From the NCBI RefSeq assembly GCF_900091595.1, contig NZ_FMCW01000004.1:186001-250000 (forward strand): a stretch of DNA of 64,000 nt, written 5' to 3'. The position numbers were made by a program, and so were the translations under genes. Shown in pieces: positions 24,585 through 33,557 of this stretch. Source of the stretch: Micromonospora haikouensis. Its GTDB lineage: Bacteria; Actinomycetota; Actinomycetes; Mycobacteriales; Micromonosporaceae. Below the pieces are notes generated by a model. That model was not told the origin of the DNA. It did no database searches and saw only the letters and a program-made list of their open reading frames with translations. Within the stretch, counting starts at the first letter, position 1. Every line of letters starts with the position of its first letter.

Positions 24585-24649
24585 TGATCGACTCCATGTC
24601 GGGGAGCTGGGCGTGTCCTGCCTCGCCGATACCCCCACCTGCCCGACAT
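24585..24649 (-). repeat. 66-bp dispersed element, copy B
   Basis: It is inverted relative to 14945-15010. TGATCGACTCCATGTCGG (24585-24602) is the exact reverse complement of the 18-base end of copy A. CCCGACAT (24642-24649) matches the other end. Spacing differs by one base while the middle has diverged. Confidence 0.7.
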
Positions 24650-24670
24650 GACGGGCTGCGCCTGGGCTCG

Positions 24671-24946
24671 GGCCCCTGTTCTCGCCGGCTAGGGAGCTGA
24701 TGTCGCAGATGACTCGGCACCGAGCCGGAGCTGCTCGACCCGGGTCGGACAGGTCTGCTGCACCGGCAGGTGACAGGTGTGGTCACGCGGCCTGACCAAC
24801 CTGCGCCCGGAACGTGGCAGTGCGGGCCCGATCCACTTGCGCTCGGAACGTGACGGTGCGGGCCCGATCCACTTGCGCTCGGATCGTGACGGTGCGGGCC
24901 CGATCCATTTACGACATCAGCTCCCTAGTCGGCAGAACAGGGGGCC
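24671..24946. repeat. 276-bp element with 37-bp terminal inverted repeats and three internal 36-bp tandem repeats
   Basis: The left end (24671-24707) and right end (24910-24946) are near-perfect inverted repeats sharing CTAGGGAGCTGATGTCG and GGCCCCTGTTCT. They differ by one indel each and about three substitutions. Between them are three 36-bp direct repeats (24799-24834, 24835-24870, 24871-24906), each ending GTGCGGGCCCGATCC. No open frame resembles a transposase. A clear target-site duplication was not found. It looks like a non-autonomous MITE-type or structural element. Confidence 0.75.
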
Positions 24947-25012
24947 GCACCGCCAGCCGCAGCGCACCCGGCCAGCCGTAGCGCACCCGGCCAGCGCGGC
25001 ACGCCCCACCAG

Positions 25013-25046
25013 CGCGGCCCGCCCCCGGCGGAGGGGGCGGGCCGCG
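25013..25046 (-). terminator. 14-bp GC hairpin after the phosphodiesterase gene
   Basis: CGCGGCCCGCCCCC and GGGGGCGGGCCGCG (25013-25026 and 25033-25046) pair perfectly around a six-base loop. It lies 16 bases past the minus-strand stop at 25062. It is a likely terminator, without a U tract. Confidence 0.65.
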
Positions 25047-25061
25047 TTCGTGCGAGTTCGG

Positions 25062-26064
25062 TCAGTGGCGGGGCAGGCCGGCGCGGGCGGCGACGGCGGT
25101 GTCCGGCTGGTCGGCGAAGACACCGTCCAGGCCGAGGCCGTAGAACAGCTCGTACTCGGCGGTGATGTCGCCGCGGGCGTTCGGGTCGGCGCCGATGCGG
25201 AAGTCGGCCGGGAGGAACTGGTTCTCGGCCCGGAACGTCCAGGCGTGCACCACCAGCTTGAGCCGGTGAGCGTCCCGGATCAGGGCGGTGGGGGCGAGCA
25301 GCTTGCCGGCGGCGTCCCGGGGGACGATGAGGTTCTTGTTCGCGCCGACGCCGTCGGCGTACCCGGCGATCCACTTGAGGCCGGAGGCGGTGGCCAGGTC
25401 GGCGTAGGTGCGGGGGTCGCCGGCGAGGGTGAAGTCGTAGGGGCAGCCCGATCGAGGCGAAGTAGCTCGGGTGCTTGGTCTCGGGGTAGACGCCGATCGT
25501 GCGGCCCCGGGCCTTGCTCTCGGTGCGGGCCAGGTCGATGACCTCCTGGAGGGTGGGCACCGGGAGCTTGCCGTCGAACGCGGTGTTGGCGACCCGCACC
25601 TGGGGCAGCCGCTCCTTGGCCCGCAGCGTCCTCAGCTCGGCGAGGGTGAAGTCCTCGGTGAAGCCGGTCACCGACACCCCGTCGATGGTCTTGGTGGCCT
25701 TGCGGGTGGCGAACTCGGGGTGGGCCGCCACGTCGGTCGTACCGGAGATCTCGTTCTCGTGCCGGGCGACGAGCTGGCCGTCCTTCGTCGGGACCAGGTC
25801 CGGCTCGATGTAGTCGGCGCCCATCCGGATCGCCAGCCGGTACGCCTCCAGGGTGTGCTCGGGCCGGTAGCCGCTCGCGCCCCGGTGGCCGATGACCAGC
25901 GGCCGGTCGGCGGCCCGGGACCGGTCCGCGGCGGCCGGCGGGACGGCGTCCGGGGCGGTACCGGGGGCGGCCTCCGGCTTCGCCGAGGCGCTCATGGCCG
26001 GCACCGCCACGGCCGCCGCGAGCAGCGCGCCGGCCAGGCCGAGGGCGGAAAGGGTACGTCGCAA
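25062..26064 (-). pseudogene. Secreted glycerophosphodiester phosphodiesterase, internal deletion plus frameshift
   Basis: The N-terminal part reads well from a TTG at 26064 (Shine-Dalgarno AGGAGA). It has a signal peptide ([20 protein letters not shown]), then GDPD motifs [19 protein letters not shown] and [22 protein letters not shown] with catalytic His/Glu/Asp/His. At about 25445 the reading frame changes. Upstream ends SYFASIGLP and downstream resumes in another frame at [15 protein letters not shown], through [16 protein letters not shown] to the TGA at 25062. Family members have about 45 further residues between these points. So a deletion of roughly 130-140 bp, not divisible by three, sits at a CCC-rich junction. 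The gene is probably inactive unless this is an assembly error. Confidence 0.8.
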
Positions 26065-26169
26065 CGCCGTCTCCTGTCGTCGAGGGATCGCGCCCAGCAG
26101 ACCGGGGCGGGTTGACGGACAGATGGCCGTTTCGGCACCGACGGTCGGCGGGGAACGGAAGATTGTCTG

Positions 26170-27504
26170 GTGCACCGGTTTCTCCGTCACCCCGTGCGGC
26201 TGGTGCCGTTCGGGTTCCTGGCGGCGATCCTGCTCGGCACCGGCGCGCTGATGCTGCCGGCGGCGACCAACGCACACCGGTTCACCCCGTTCAGCACGGC
26301 GTTCTTCACGGCCACCTCGGCGGTCTCCGTCACCGGCCTGTCCGTGGTCGACACCCCGACGTACTGGAACGGGTTCGGGCTGGTGATGATCACCGTGCTG
26401 ACCCAGGTCGGCGGGTTCGGCATCCTCAGCGGCGCGACCCTGGTGGTGCTCGTGGTCGCCCGGCAGCTCGGGCTGCGCAACCGGTTGCTGGTGCAGGCCG
26501 AGACCGCCGAGTTCGGCATCGGCGACGTACGCGGGCTGCTGCTGCGCATCGCGGGGACCATGGCCGCCTGCGAGCTGGTGATGACCGCCGTGCTCGCCGG
26601 CCGGTTCTGGCTCGGCTACGACTACCCGCCGGGCCGGGCCCTCTGGTACGGCTTCTTCCACGCCGTGCAGGGGTTCAACAACGGCGGCTTCGCGCTCTTC
26701 TCCGACAGCCTGGTCGGGTTCGCGCGGGACCCGTGGATCTGCCTGCCGATCGCGTTCGGCACGATCGTCGGCGGGCTGGGCTTCCCCGCGCTGTTCGAGG
26801 CGTCCCGGGAGTGGCGGACGCCGGGCCGCTGGGCGATCGCCACCAAGCTCACCGTGTGGGGCAGCGCGGTGCTGCTGGTCGTCGGCTTCGTCGGGCTGCT
26901 CGCCGCCGAGTGGCCCGACCCGCGCACCATCGGCGGCTACGACGTCGCCGGCAAGGTGCTGGCCACCTTCACCCAGAGCGCGGTGATCCGCACCGGCGGG
27001 TTCGCCATCCTCGACACGGCGGGGCTGGACGAGGAGAGCGTCCCGCTGCTGGTGGCGTTGATGTTCATCGGCGGCGGCAGCGCCAGCACGGCGGGCGGGA
27101 TCAAGGTCGCCACGTTCTTCCTGCTCGGCTTCGCCATCTGGGCGGAGCTGCGCGGCGAGCCGGACGTCATCGTGGGCCGGCGGCGGGTGTCCTCCGCCAG
27201 CCTGCGGCAGGCCCTGACCGTCGCCCTGCTCAGCGTCGCGCTGGTGGTCGGCGGGACCGTCCTCATGCTGCTGCTCACGGAGGGGATGGCCTACCACCGG
27301 GCGCTGTTCGAGGTGACCTCGGCGTTCAGCACCACCGGGCTCTCCTCGGGCGTCGCGTCGACCGTCGCCGAGCCGGGCCAGATCGTGCTGACCGTCCTCA
27401 TGTACGTCGGTCGGGTCGGGCCGCTCACCCTCGGGTCGGCGATCGCGTTGAACACCCGACGACGGCTGTACCGCTACCCGGAGGAGCAACCCATTGTCGG
27501 CTAG
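26170..27504 (+). CDS. trkH: TrkH/KtrB-family potassium uptake protein
   Basis: This 444-residue membrane protein has about ten helices and four K+-channel-like pore loops. The selectivity segments are visible: [38 protein letters not shown] and [11 protein letters not shown], each with the central Gly. The length is nearer KtrB than E. coli TrkH. It forms the ion-conducting subunit controlled by the RCK protein encoded next. The GTG at 26170 is used; a longer frame upstream from 26112 overlaps the promoter area and lacks homology. The stop codon overlaps the start of trkA by 11 bases. Confidence 0.93.
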   Translation: MHRFLRHPVRLVPFGFLAAILLGTGALMLPAATNAHRFTPFSTAFFTATSAVSVTGLSVVDTPTYWNGFGLVMITVLTQVGGFGILSGATLVVLVVARQLGLRNRLLVQAETAEFGIGDVRGLLLRIAGTMAACELVMTAVLAGRFWLGYDYPPGRALWYGFFHAVQGFNNGGFALFSDSLVGFARDPWICLPIAFGTIVGGLGFPALFEASREWRTPGRWAIATKLTVWGSAVLLVVGFVGLLAAEWPDPRTIGGYDVAGKVLATFTQSAVIRTGGFAILDTAGLDEESVPLLVALMFIGGGSASTAGGIKVATFFLLGFAIWAELRGEPDVIVGRRRVSSASLRQALTVALLSVALVVGGTVLMLLLTEGMAYHRALFEVTSAFSTTGLSSGVASTVAEPGQIVLTVLMYVGRVGPLTLGSAIALNTRRRLYRYPEEQPIVG

Positions 27505-28162
27505 GAACCCAGACGGCGGGGGCGTCGCGGTGATCGGGCTGGGGCGGTTCGGCTGCCACCTGGCCAGCTCGCTGACCCAGCTCGGCCACGAGGTGCTGGC
27601 CATCGACCGCGACGGCGAACGGGTGCAGCGCTGGTCGCCGTACCTGGACCGGGTGGTGCAGGCCGACGCGACCGAGGAGGGGGCGCTGCGGCAGCTCGGC
27701 GTGACGGACTTCCCGCGCGTGGTCGTGGCGATCGGCGCGTCCGTGGAGGCGAGCGTGCTGACCGTCCTCGGGCTGACCGAGCTGGGCGTGCCGGAGATCT
27801 GGGCGCGGGCCACCTCGGAGAAGCACGCGAAGATCCTCGGCTCCGTCGGCGCCCGCCACGTGATCTTCCCGGAGGCGGAGACCGGGGAACGGGTGGCGCA
27901 CCTGATCGTCAGCAAGATGCTCGACTTTATCGAGTTCGGCGACGACTTCGCCATCGCCAAGGTGCGGGTGCCGGACGCGCTGGTCGGGCGGCCGCTGCGC
28001 GAGCTGGCCCCGGCGGACCGCTACGGGGTGATGGTGGTCGGGGCGAAGCTGCCCGGCGAGCGGTTCCGGTACGCCGACCCGGGCACCGTCCTCGCCCCGG
28101 GCAGCGTGCTGATCGTGGAGGGCAGCATCGCCCAGGTGCAGCGCTTCGCCGAGCTGACCTGA
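27494..28162 (+). CDS. trkA: TrkA/KtrA-family potassium channel regulator
   Basis: The protein has 222 residues. An N-terminal RCK_N Rossmann domain has the nucleotide loop [12 protein letters not shown] and acidic AIDRDGERV; an RCK_C domain with [15 protein letters not shown] and GSVLIVEGS completes it. It binds nucleotides such as NAD(H) or ATP/ADP and c-di-AMP in relatives, and gates the TrkH channel. The TTG start at 27494 is supported by GAGGAG at 27481-27486, inside the trkH 3' end, so translation is coupled. It ends 35 bases from the convergent kinase gene. Confidence 0.93.
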   Translation: MSARNPDGGGVAVIGLGRFGCHLASSLTQLGHEVLAIDRDGERVQRWSPYLDRVVQADATEEGALRQLGVTDFPRVVVAIGASVEASVLTVLGLTELGVPEIWARATSEKHAKILGSVGARHVIFPEAETGERVAHLIVSKMLDFIEFGDDFAIAKVRVPDALVGRPLRELAPADRYGVMVVGAKLPGERFRYADPGTVLAPGSVLIVEGSIAQVQRFAELT

Positions 28163-28197
28163 GCCAGCTGCGCTGCGCCGGGTTGAGCCGGGCCGGG

Positions 28198-29874
28198 CTA
28201 CTTCCCCTTGCCCTTGCCGGGCGCACCGGGCTTGGCGGGCGGGCCGGGCTTCGCGGGCTTGTCCGGCTGGGCCTTCGCGCCGCCGCCCGAGCCGCTGTTC
28301 GCGCCGCCGCCCGGGCCGCCGGCCTTCGCGACCGTGGCCTTCTTCGTGGTGGGCTTCGCCGGGGCCTTCGTCGGCTTGGCGGTCGGCTTGACGGTGGGCA
28401 CGGTCCCGGCGACGCCGGAGACGCGTACGCGGCACTCGGCATCGCCGAGGCGGAACTCCAGCGGCAGCGGGTTCGTGCCGGTGTACCGGCCGGTCAGCGC
28501 GACCTTCCGGGCCGCGCCGGGCGCCAGCGCGGGCTGCCCGGCGGCGGGACGCACCTCGACCGTGCGCCCCTGCTGGCGTACGGCCGGGTCGGTCTTCGTC
28601 ACGGTCTGCTGGCCGGGGAACGCGAAGCTCATCGTCCAGTCGCGCAGCTCCCGCTCGGAGGTGTTGGTGAGGGTCAGCTCGGCGGTGAAGTCCTTCCCGG
28701 AGTCCTTGCGCAGCGCGTAGTCGACGGCGCAGGGCGGCGGCCCGGTCAGCCCCATCCGGGCCTCGATGGGCCGGTCGATGCCGCCGCTGGCCGGGCTGCG
28801 GGACGTCAGCCCCCACATCGTCGCGGTGACCGCCACCAGGCCGGCCGCCGCCACCCCCGCCTCGACCCGACGCCGCCGCGCCACCGCCCGCCGGGCGCGG
28901 GTGCGGCCGGGAAAGGGCAGCGCGCCGGTCTCCGTCGACCAGGGCAGGATCGTGGTGCCGGCGTTGGCGAGCACGTCCGGGTCGAGCCGGGCCGGGTCGC
29001 CCCCGGCCGGCGCGGACGGCACCGGAACCGTGGCGAGCATCCCGGCCGCGTCGGCGAGGGTGCGGGCCACCTCGGCGGTGGCCGGGCGGTCCTCGGGGCG
29101 CTTGGCCAGGCAGCGGTGCACCAGCCCGGCCACCTCGACGGGCAGCCCCGGCACGTCCGGCATCGGCTCGGGCTCGGCGTACATGTGGGCGCGCAGCATC
29201 TGGGTGGTGGTGCTCGCCTGCCAGGGCAGCCGGCCGGTGAGCATCCGGTAGAGCAGCAGGCCGAGGGCGTACACGTCGGTGGCCGGGGAGACCTGGCCGT
29301 TGTCCAGCCGCTCCGGGGCCAGGTAGGCGGGGGTGCCGAGCAGCGTGCCCTCCGCGCCCTTCTCGCTCTCCCCGGCCAGCGCCGAGATGCCGAAGTCGAC
29401 GACCTTCACGCCGGTGGAGGTGAGCATGACGTTGCCCGGGGTCACGTCGCGGTGCACCACGCCCCGGGCGTGCGCGGTGGCCAGCGCCGAGGTGACCTCA
29501 GCGCCGATGGTCACGGCCTCCCGCCAGGGCAGCGTCCCGTCGCGGCCGAGCCGGGCGCTGAGCGGCCCGCCGTCGACCAGCTCCATGACGACGTACGGGA
29601 CGGTCAGCCCGACCTGCTCGGACTCGCCGTAGTCGTACACGTTGGTGATGTTGGGGTGGCAGAGCCGGGCGGCGGCCTGGGCCTCGGCGCGGAGCCGGTG
29701 CCGGAACGCCCGGTCGCTGGCCAGCCGGGAGGCGAGCACCTTCACCGCGACCTGCCGGCCCAGCACCTCGTCGTAGCCGCGCCACACGACGGACATGCCG
29801 CCCGCGCCGAGCTGCTCGACGAGCCGGTAGCGCTCGCCGAGCAGCTGCGCGCCGTTACGGACCGCTCCACCCAT
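28198..29874 (-). CDS. Transmembrane Ser/Thr protein kinase with CBM2-like extracellular domain
   Basis: The protein has 558 residues. The kinase domain spans about 16-275: glycine loop LGAGGMSVV, Lys45 in VAVKV, catalytic HRDVTPGNV (141-149), DFG at 160-162 and APE in YLAPERL. A single membrane segment follows at about 337-356. Outside, residues 382-481 resemble a family 2 carbohydrate-binding module. They start and end with Cys382 and Cys481 (the usual CBM2 disulfide) and include FTAELTLTNTSERELRDWTM, LAPGAARKVALTG and RYTGTNPLPLEFRL. Most surface tryptophans of cellulose-binding CBM2 are missing, so the ligand is uncertain. A Lys/Pro/Gly-rich tail ends the chain. The start is ATG at 29874, with no clear Shine-Dalgarno. 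Confidence 0.88.
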   Translation of the reverse strand: MGGAVRNGAQLLGERYRLVEQLGAGGMSVVWRGYDEVLGRQVAVKVLASRLASDRAFRHRLRAEAQAAARLCHPNITNVYDYGESEQVGLTVPYVVMELVDGGPLSARLGRDGTLPWREAVTIGAEVTSALATAHARGVVHRDVTPGNVMLTSTGVKVVDFGISALAGESEKGAEGTLLGTPAYLAPERLDNGQVSPATDVYALGLLLYRMLTGRLPWQASTTTQMLRAHMYAEPEPMPDVPGLPVEVAGLVHRCLAKRPEDRPATAEVARTLADAAGMLATVPVPSAPAGGDPARLDPDVLANAGTTILPWSTETGALPFPGRTRARRAVARRRRVEAGVAAAGLVAVTATMWGLTSRSPASGGIDRPIEARMGLTGPPPCAVDYALRKDSGKDFTAELTLTNTSERELRDWTMSFAFPGQQTVTKTDPAVRQQGRTVEVRPAAGQPALAPGAARKVALTGRYTGTNPLPLEFRLGDAECRVRVSGVAGTVPTVKPTAKPTKAPAKPTTKKATVAKAGGPGGGANSGSGGGAKAQPDKPAKPGPPAKPGAPGKGKGK

Positions 29875-29944
29875 GGTCGGAGGTTTTGCCCGACCCGCGC
29901 CGTCCTAACCCCGCACGGTCAGAATCGGTCAGGGTTTCACCCTT

Positions 29945-31519
29945 TCAGGCGGTAGCGAGCAGTTGGTCCACGGGGGCGTAGTCGTCGGTGAGCACCAGCG
30001 CGTCCCCGACGAAGGACGTCAGCACGTCGCCGGCGAGCACGATCGCCGCCTCGGGCAGGGCGTTGACCCGGCCCGCGAGCGGAGCCAGCGGCAGCGGCGC
30101 GTCGGAGGCGACGATGAGGAAGTTCGCGCCGGTCCGGCCGGCGACCGCGTCGGGCGGGGCGACCAGGGCGACGTGCCGGAACGCGGCGGCGACGGTGGCC
30201 AGTTCGCTGCGGACGAACCGGCCGGGCGGGTAGTCGATGACGTTCTGCACGTAGATCCCGCCGGGGCGCAGCACCCGGTTGATCCCGGCGGCCATCTCCC
30301 GGGTGGCGAGGTGCCACGGCACCACGAGGTGCCCGAACGCGTCGCCGACCACCAGGTCGCGGCTGTCGGCGGGCTCCGCGTCGAGCAGCACCCGGGCGTC
30401 GCCGGCCTCGATGCGCAGGCCCGGCCCGGGGCGCACGCCCAGCTCCCGGCGGTCCAGCTCGACGAGGCCGCCGTCGATCTCGAAGACCGCGTTGTCGGTG
30501 CCGGGCCGGGTGGCGGTCAGGTAGCGCGGCACGGTGAAGCCGCCGCCGCCCAGGTGCAGGGCGTCCAGGCGTTGCCCGGCGGGGGCGGCCACGTCGGCCG
30601 CCGCGCCGATCCACTGCGTGTACGCGTACTCCAAATGGGTGGGGTCGGCCAGGTCGACGTACGAGTGCTGGGCGGAGTTGAGCAGCAGCGTCCGCCCGGA
30701 CGGCCGGCCGGGATCGGTCTCCACCGACGCGCAGTGGTACGCCGTCTCCACGTCGCACGGGTTCGGGGCGACGGTGGTCAGTCCCGCCCCGGCCAGCCCG
30801 AGCACCGCGAGGACGGCCTTCGTCCGGCCCGGGCCGGGCAGCCCCGCCCCCGCCCCGGCCAGCCCCGCCCGCCCCTGCCGGTGCAGGTACGCGCCGAGCC
30901 CCAGCCCGGTGCCGCCGAGCAGCACGGCGAGGGCGAGCAGGATGACGCTGCTGGGCAGCGCGGCGACGAGCACGAAGCCGGTCAGCAGGGTGGCCGTGAT
31001 GCCGCCCAGCGTGCCGATGCCGGAGAGTCGGCCGACGACCTGCCCGGTGCGGCGCAGGTCGGCGAGTTGGAGCTTCACCACGAGCGGGGTGACCGCCGCG
31101 AGCAGCGCCGCCGGCACGAACACGGCGAGCGCGGTGAGCAGCAGCACGGCGCTGGCCGCCCCGCCGCGCAGCACCTCGCCCGCGTACCGGACGACGGGGA
31201 GGGTGACGGCCGTGGCGATGCCGGCCAGCACCAGCGCCGGGGCGATCAGGGCGCGCGGGTCCCGTCGGTCGGCCAGCCAGCCGCCCGTCCACGCCCCGTA
31301 CGCGATCGCGCCCAGCGCGATGCCGATGACGGAGCTGGTCACCTCCAGGGTGACCCCGACGTACGGGCCGACGAGGCGCAGCGCGACGGTCTCCAGCACG
31401 AGCACCGCCCCGCTGGAGAAGAAGACCAGGAACGCGGCGAGACCGTTGGGCAGGGCGCGGGCGGGGGGCGGCGCGGGCCGCGCCTGCGCGACGGCGGCGG
31501 GCGACGATGAGCTGCTCAC
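29945..31519 (-). CDS. Membrane protein with spermidine-synthase-like domain
   Basis: The protein has 524 residues. The N-terminal half has about seven hydrophobic segments beginning LPNGLAAFLVFFSSGAVLVL, with an MFS-like GAWTGGWLADRRDP loop. The C-terminal half (about 270-500) is a spermidine-synthase/SAM-methyltransferase fold: DALHLGGGGFTVPRYL, VFEIDGGLVELDR, DLVVGDAFGHLVVPWHL, VLRPGGIYVQNVID. It is a fused MFS/spermidine synthase type found in actinobacteria. Aminopropyl transfer is not proven, and several such proteins lack polyamine activity. The start is a GTG at 31519. It lies between the coiled-coil secreted protein and the kinase, same strand, 70 bases before the kinase. Confidence 0.85.
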   Translation of the reverse strand: MSSSSSPAAVAQARPAPPPARALPNGLAAFLVFFSSGAVLVLETVALRLVGPYVGVTLEVTSSVIGIALGAIAYGAWTGGWLADRRDPRALIAPALVLAGIATAVTLPVVRYAGEVLRGGAASAVLLLTALAVFVPAALLAAVTPLVVKLQLADLRRTGQVVGRLSGIGTLGGITATLLTGFVLVAALPSSVILLALAVLLGGTGLGLGAYLHRQGRAGLAGAGAGLPGPGRTKAVLAVLGLAGAGLTTVAPNPCDVETAYHCASVETDPGRPSGRTLLLNSAQHSYVDLADPTHLEYAYTQWIGAAADVAAPAGQRLDALHLGGGGFTVPRYLTATRPGTDNAVFEIDGGLVELDRRELGVRPGPGLRIEAGDARVLLDAEPADSRDLVVGDAFGHLVVPWHLATREMAAGINRVLRPGGIYVQNVIDYPPGRFVRSELATVAAAFRHVALVAPPDAVAGRTGANFLIVASDAPLPLAPLAGRVNALPEAAIVLAGDVLTSFVGDALVLTDDYAPVDQLLATA

Positions 31520-31555
31520 CGTCGCGATGGTACGCAGCGAAGCTGGGCCCCCGGG

Positions 31556-32569
31556 TCAGTACATCGAGAGATGAACATGGTTCGTGTGGTCGGCGGCGGG
31601 GCTGCCGCTGCCGCTGTACGCCCGCCACCCGGTGTTCGGCATCCAGATCTGCCTGTACCAGATCACGTAGAGCACGCCGAGCCGGCTGGCGTTGTTCTTG
31701 AAGTAGTTGGCCAGGCTGTCGCCGTACGCCTTGTCGCCGCCGGTGGCCGTCTCGTCCTTGAAGCCGTTGGTGGCGGCGGAGAAATCGCAGGCCCGACCCT
31801 TGGGGTGCTCGCCGCTGCCGCCGCTGCGGTAGCAGGAGACGTACCGCTTGTAGCCGGCGGCCTTGGCCTGCTGGAGGGCGTGCAGGGTGCGCGGGGTGAT
31901 GCAGCCGGAGGTGGTCGGGTCGTTGACCGAGCAGGACTCGGACGGCCAGCTGCCGTCGGAGTTGCGCGGGGCCGGCTTGGCCGAGGCGGAGCCGCCGCTG
32001 AACCCGGAGCCGCTGCCGGAGCTGACCGCCGCGAGCGCGGTCTCGGCCTCCCGCTTCTTCTTGGCCAGCGCCGCGAGCTGCTTCTGCTGCTCCCGCACCT
32101 CGGCGTCGATGGCGATCTTGGCGCGGTTCGCCTCGTCCCGGGTCTCGATCATCTCGCGCAGCCGGCGGCTGTCCCGCTGGGCCATCACGTCCAGCTCGAC
32201 GGCGCGGTTCAGGAACGCCTCCGGGGACACCGACTGGATGAGCAGCGCCGGCGCGGTCATCCGGCCCAGCCGGTACGACTGCGCGGCCACCTCGCCGACC
32301 TGCGCGGTCAGCCCCACCAGCCGGGTCTCGACGGTCTTGAGCTGGGTGGTGAGCAGCTGCTGCCGGCGCTTGGAGTTGTCGAGCTTCGCCTTGGCCTCGA
32401 TGTGTCCCTTGGCGGCGGACTCCAGCGCCTCGCGCAGCTTCTTCGTGCCGCCCTCGTTGGGTTCGGCGGCGGCCGGCACGGCGCCCACGCCGAGCAGCAG
32501 CGCCACGGCGACGAGCAGCACGGTCAGCGGCTCCCGGCCGCGACGCCGGATGAGGCTGGTCCTGGGCAC
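31556..32569 (-). CDS. Secreted coiled-coil protein with ARB-07466/VldE-like peptidase domain
   Basis: The protein has 337 residues. A signal sequence (PLTVLLVAVALLLGVGAVPAAA, about 12-34) is followed by a long coiled coil (about 40-185, EALESAAKGHIEAKAKLDNS through EQQKQLAALAKKKREAETAL), a Ser/Gly linker, and a C-terminal globular domain. That domain has CITPRTLHALQQAKAAG, YRSGGSGEHPKGRACDFS and ADHTNHVHLS, with His and Asp placed as in D-Ala-D-Ala carboxypeptidase-like zinc sites. A cell-wall remodelling role, or activation of another hydrolase as with FtsX/RipC-type coiled coils, is inferred. The GTG at 32569 has GGGAAGGGA upstream; an earlier ATG at 32623 lacks one. Confidence 0.82.
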   Translation of the reverse strand: MPRTSLIRRRGREPLTVLLVAVALLLGVGAVPAAAEPNEGGTKKLREALESAAKGHIEAKAKLDNSKRRQQLLTTQLKTVETRLVGLTAQVGEVAAQSYRLGRMTAPALLIQSVSPEAFLNRAVELDVMAQRDSRRLREMIETRDEANRAKIAIDAEVREQQKQLAALAKKKREAETALAAVSSGSGSGFSGGSASAKPAPRNSDGSWPSESCSVNDPTTSGCITPRTLHALQQAKAAGYKRYVSCYRSGGSGEHPKGRACDFSAATNGFKDETATGGDKAYGDSLANYFKNNASRLGVLYVIWYRQIWMPNTGWRAYSGSGSPAADHTNHVHLSMY

Positions 32570-32714
32570 GGCGGCGTCCCTTCCCTCGACCACCGGCTCC
32601 CGGTGGTGCGCGGCGGCCCCCACCGACGCCGGGCGACGGCCCGCTGGCGGAGACCGCCGGTCAGGATACCGGACCGGACGGCGGCGGACGCCCCGGCGGA
32701 GGCTCCCACGGATC

Positions 32715-33557
32715 TCAGTCGAGGATCAATGCCTCGCGGGCCTCGGCCCACACCCGCTCGTTCGCGGCGACCAGCAACCCCGGCGCGTCCTCGGCCGGGT
32801 GGTAGTCGCTGCCGTCGAACCGGCGGGCCACCCCGCCGGCCTCGCGGACCAGCAGCGCCCCGGGTGCGTGGTCCCACGGCAGGGTGCGCCAGAAGAGCAC
32901 GAACTGTTGCTCGCCGACGAGCATGTCGAGGTATTCCCGACCGGCGCAGTGCTGGCCGGGCAGCAGCGCGCCGATGCGCTCCCCGCCGGCCTCGGCCCGC
33001 CGCCGCAGCTTCGGCGGCAGGAACTGGGTCATCGCCGTGCCGCGCAGCTCACCGGGCGGCGGCACGGCATCGCCGATACGCACCGACGCGCCGTTCACCG
33101 TCGTGCCGTGGCCCGCGCGGGCGACGGCCAGGGTCCCGCCCAGCGGGTCCAGCACCCACGCGCCGACCTGCTCCCCGCCGGTCAGCAGCGCCACCATCAG
33201 CGCGAACGGGCGCCTGCCGGCGGCGAAGTTGGCGGTGCCGTCGACGGGGTCGACCAGCCAGACGTCGCCGCCGCTCAGGTGCCCGCCGGCCCCGCCGGGG
33301 CGCAGATGCCCGAGCAGGGACGGGTCGTCGGCGACCGCCTCCTCGCCGACCACCACCGAAGCGGGGCGCAGCCGGCGCAACCCGGCGCTGATCAGCTCCT
33401 CGGCCCGCTGGTCGGCGACGGTGACCAGGTCACCGGGGGCCTTCTCCGTCACGTCGGCGTCGTCGAGCTGCTGGAACAGGGGCAGCACGACGTCCGTCGC
33501 CGCCCGGTGCAGCAGCTCGGCGACGTCGTCGGTCAGGGTGTCGGTGAGGTCAGCCAC
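32715..33557 (-). CDS. Inositol monophosphatase-family protein
   Basis: The protein has 280 residues. It carries the magnesium-site motifs [27 protein letters not shown] (residues D-P-V-D-G-T) and [17 protein letters not shown]. The family hydrolyses inositol phosphates, histidinol phosphate, fructose 1,6-bisphosphate or PAP; which one cannot be decided here. The GTG start at 33557 overlaps the 3' end of the response-regulator gene by eight bases, so it belongs to the signalling operon. Such an enzyme at the end of a two-component operon is unusual. Confidence 0.9.
   Translation of the reverse strand: MADLTDTLTDDVAELLHRAATDVVLPLFQQLDDADVTEKAPGDLVTVADQRAEELISAGLRRLRPASVVVGEEAVADDPSLLGHLRPGGAGGHLSGGDVWLVDPVDGTANFAAGRRPFALMVALLTGGEQVGAWVLDPLGGTLAVARAGHGTTVNGASVRIGDAVPPPGELRGTAMTQFLPPKLRRRAEAGGERIGALLPGQHCAGREYLDMLVGEQQFVLFWRTLPWDHAPGALLVREAGGVARRFDGSDYHPAEDAPGLLVAANERVWAEAREALILD

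Larger units (their letters stand above)
24329..25061. other. 733-bp gene-free region filled with repeats
   Basis: There is no convincing coding sequence between livK and the broken phosphodiesterase gene. In order it contains the livK promoter region with a palindrome (24387-24396), GGCGGTC heptamer repeats (about 24559-24585), one copy of the 66-bp element (24585-24649), a 276-bp inverted-repeat element with internal 36-bp tandem repeats (24671-24946), two 19-bp direct repeats (about 24953-24990) and a terminator hairpin (25013-25046). Short open frames here encode only repeat-derived peptides. Confidence 0.8.

Noticed and set aside
24799..24906. Three 36-bp direct repeats as a possible CRISPR array
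   Set aside because: The repeats are directly adjacent with no spacers, there are no cas genes, and they lie inside an inverted-repeat element.
24777..25541. Plus-strand open frame through the repeats and the phosphodiesterase
   Set aside because: The peptides are repeat-derived (GAGPIHLRSER) or antisense of GDPD sequence. No Shine-Dalgarno or homology.
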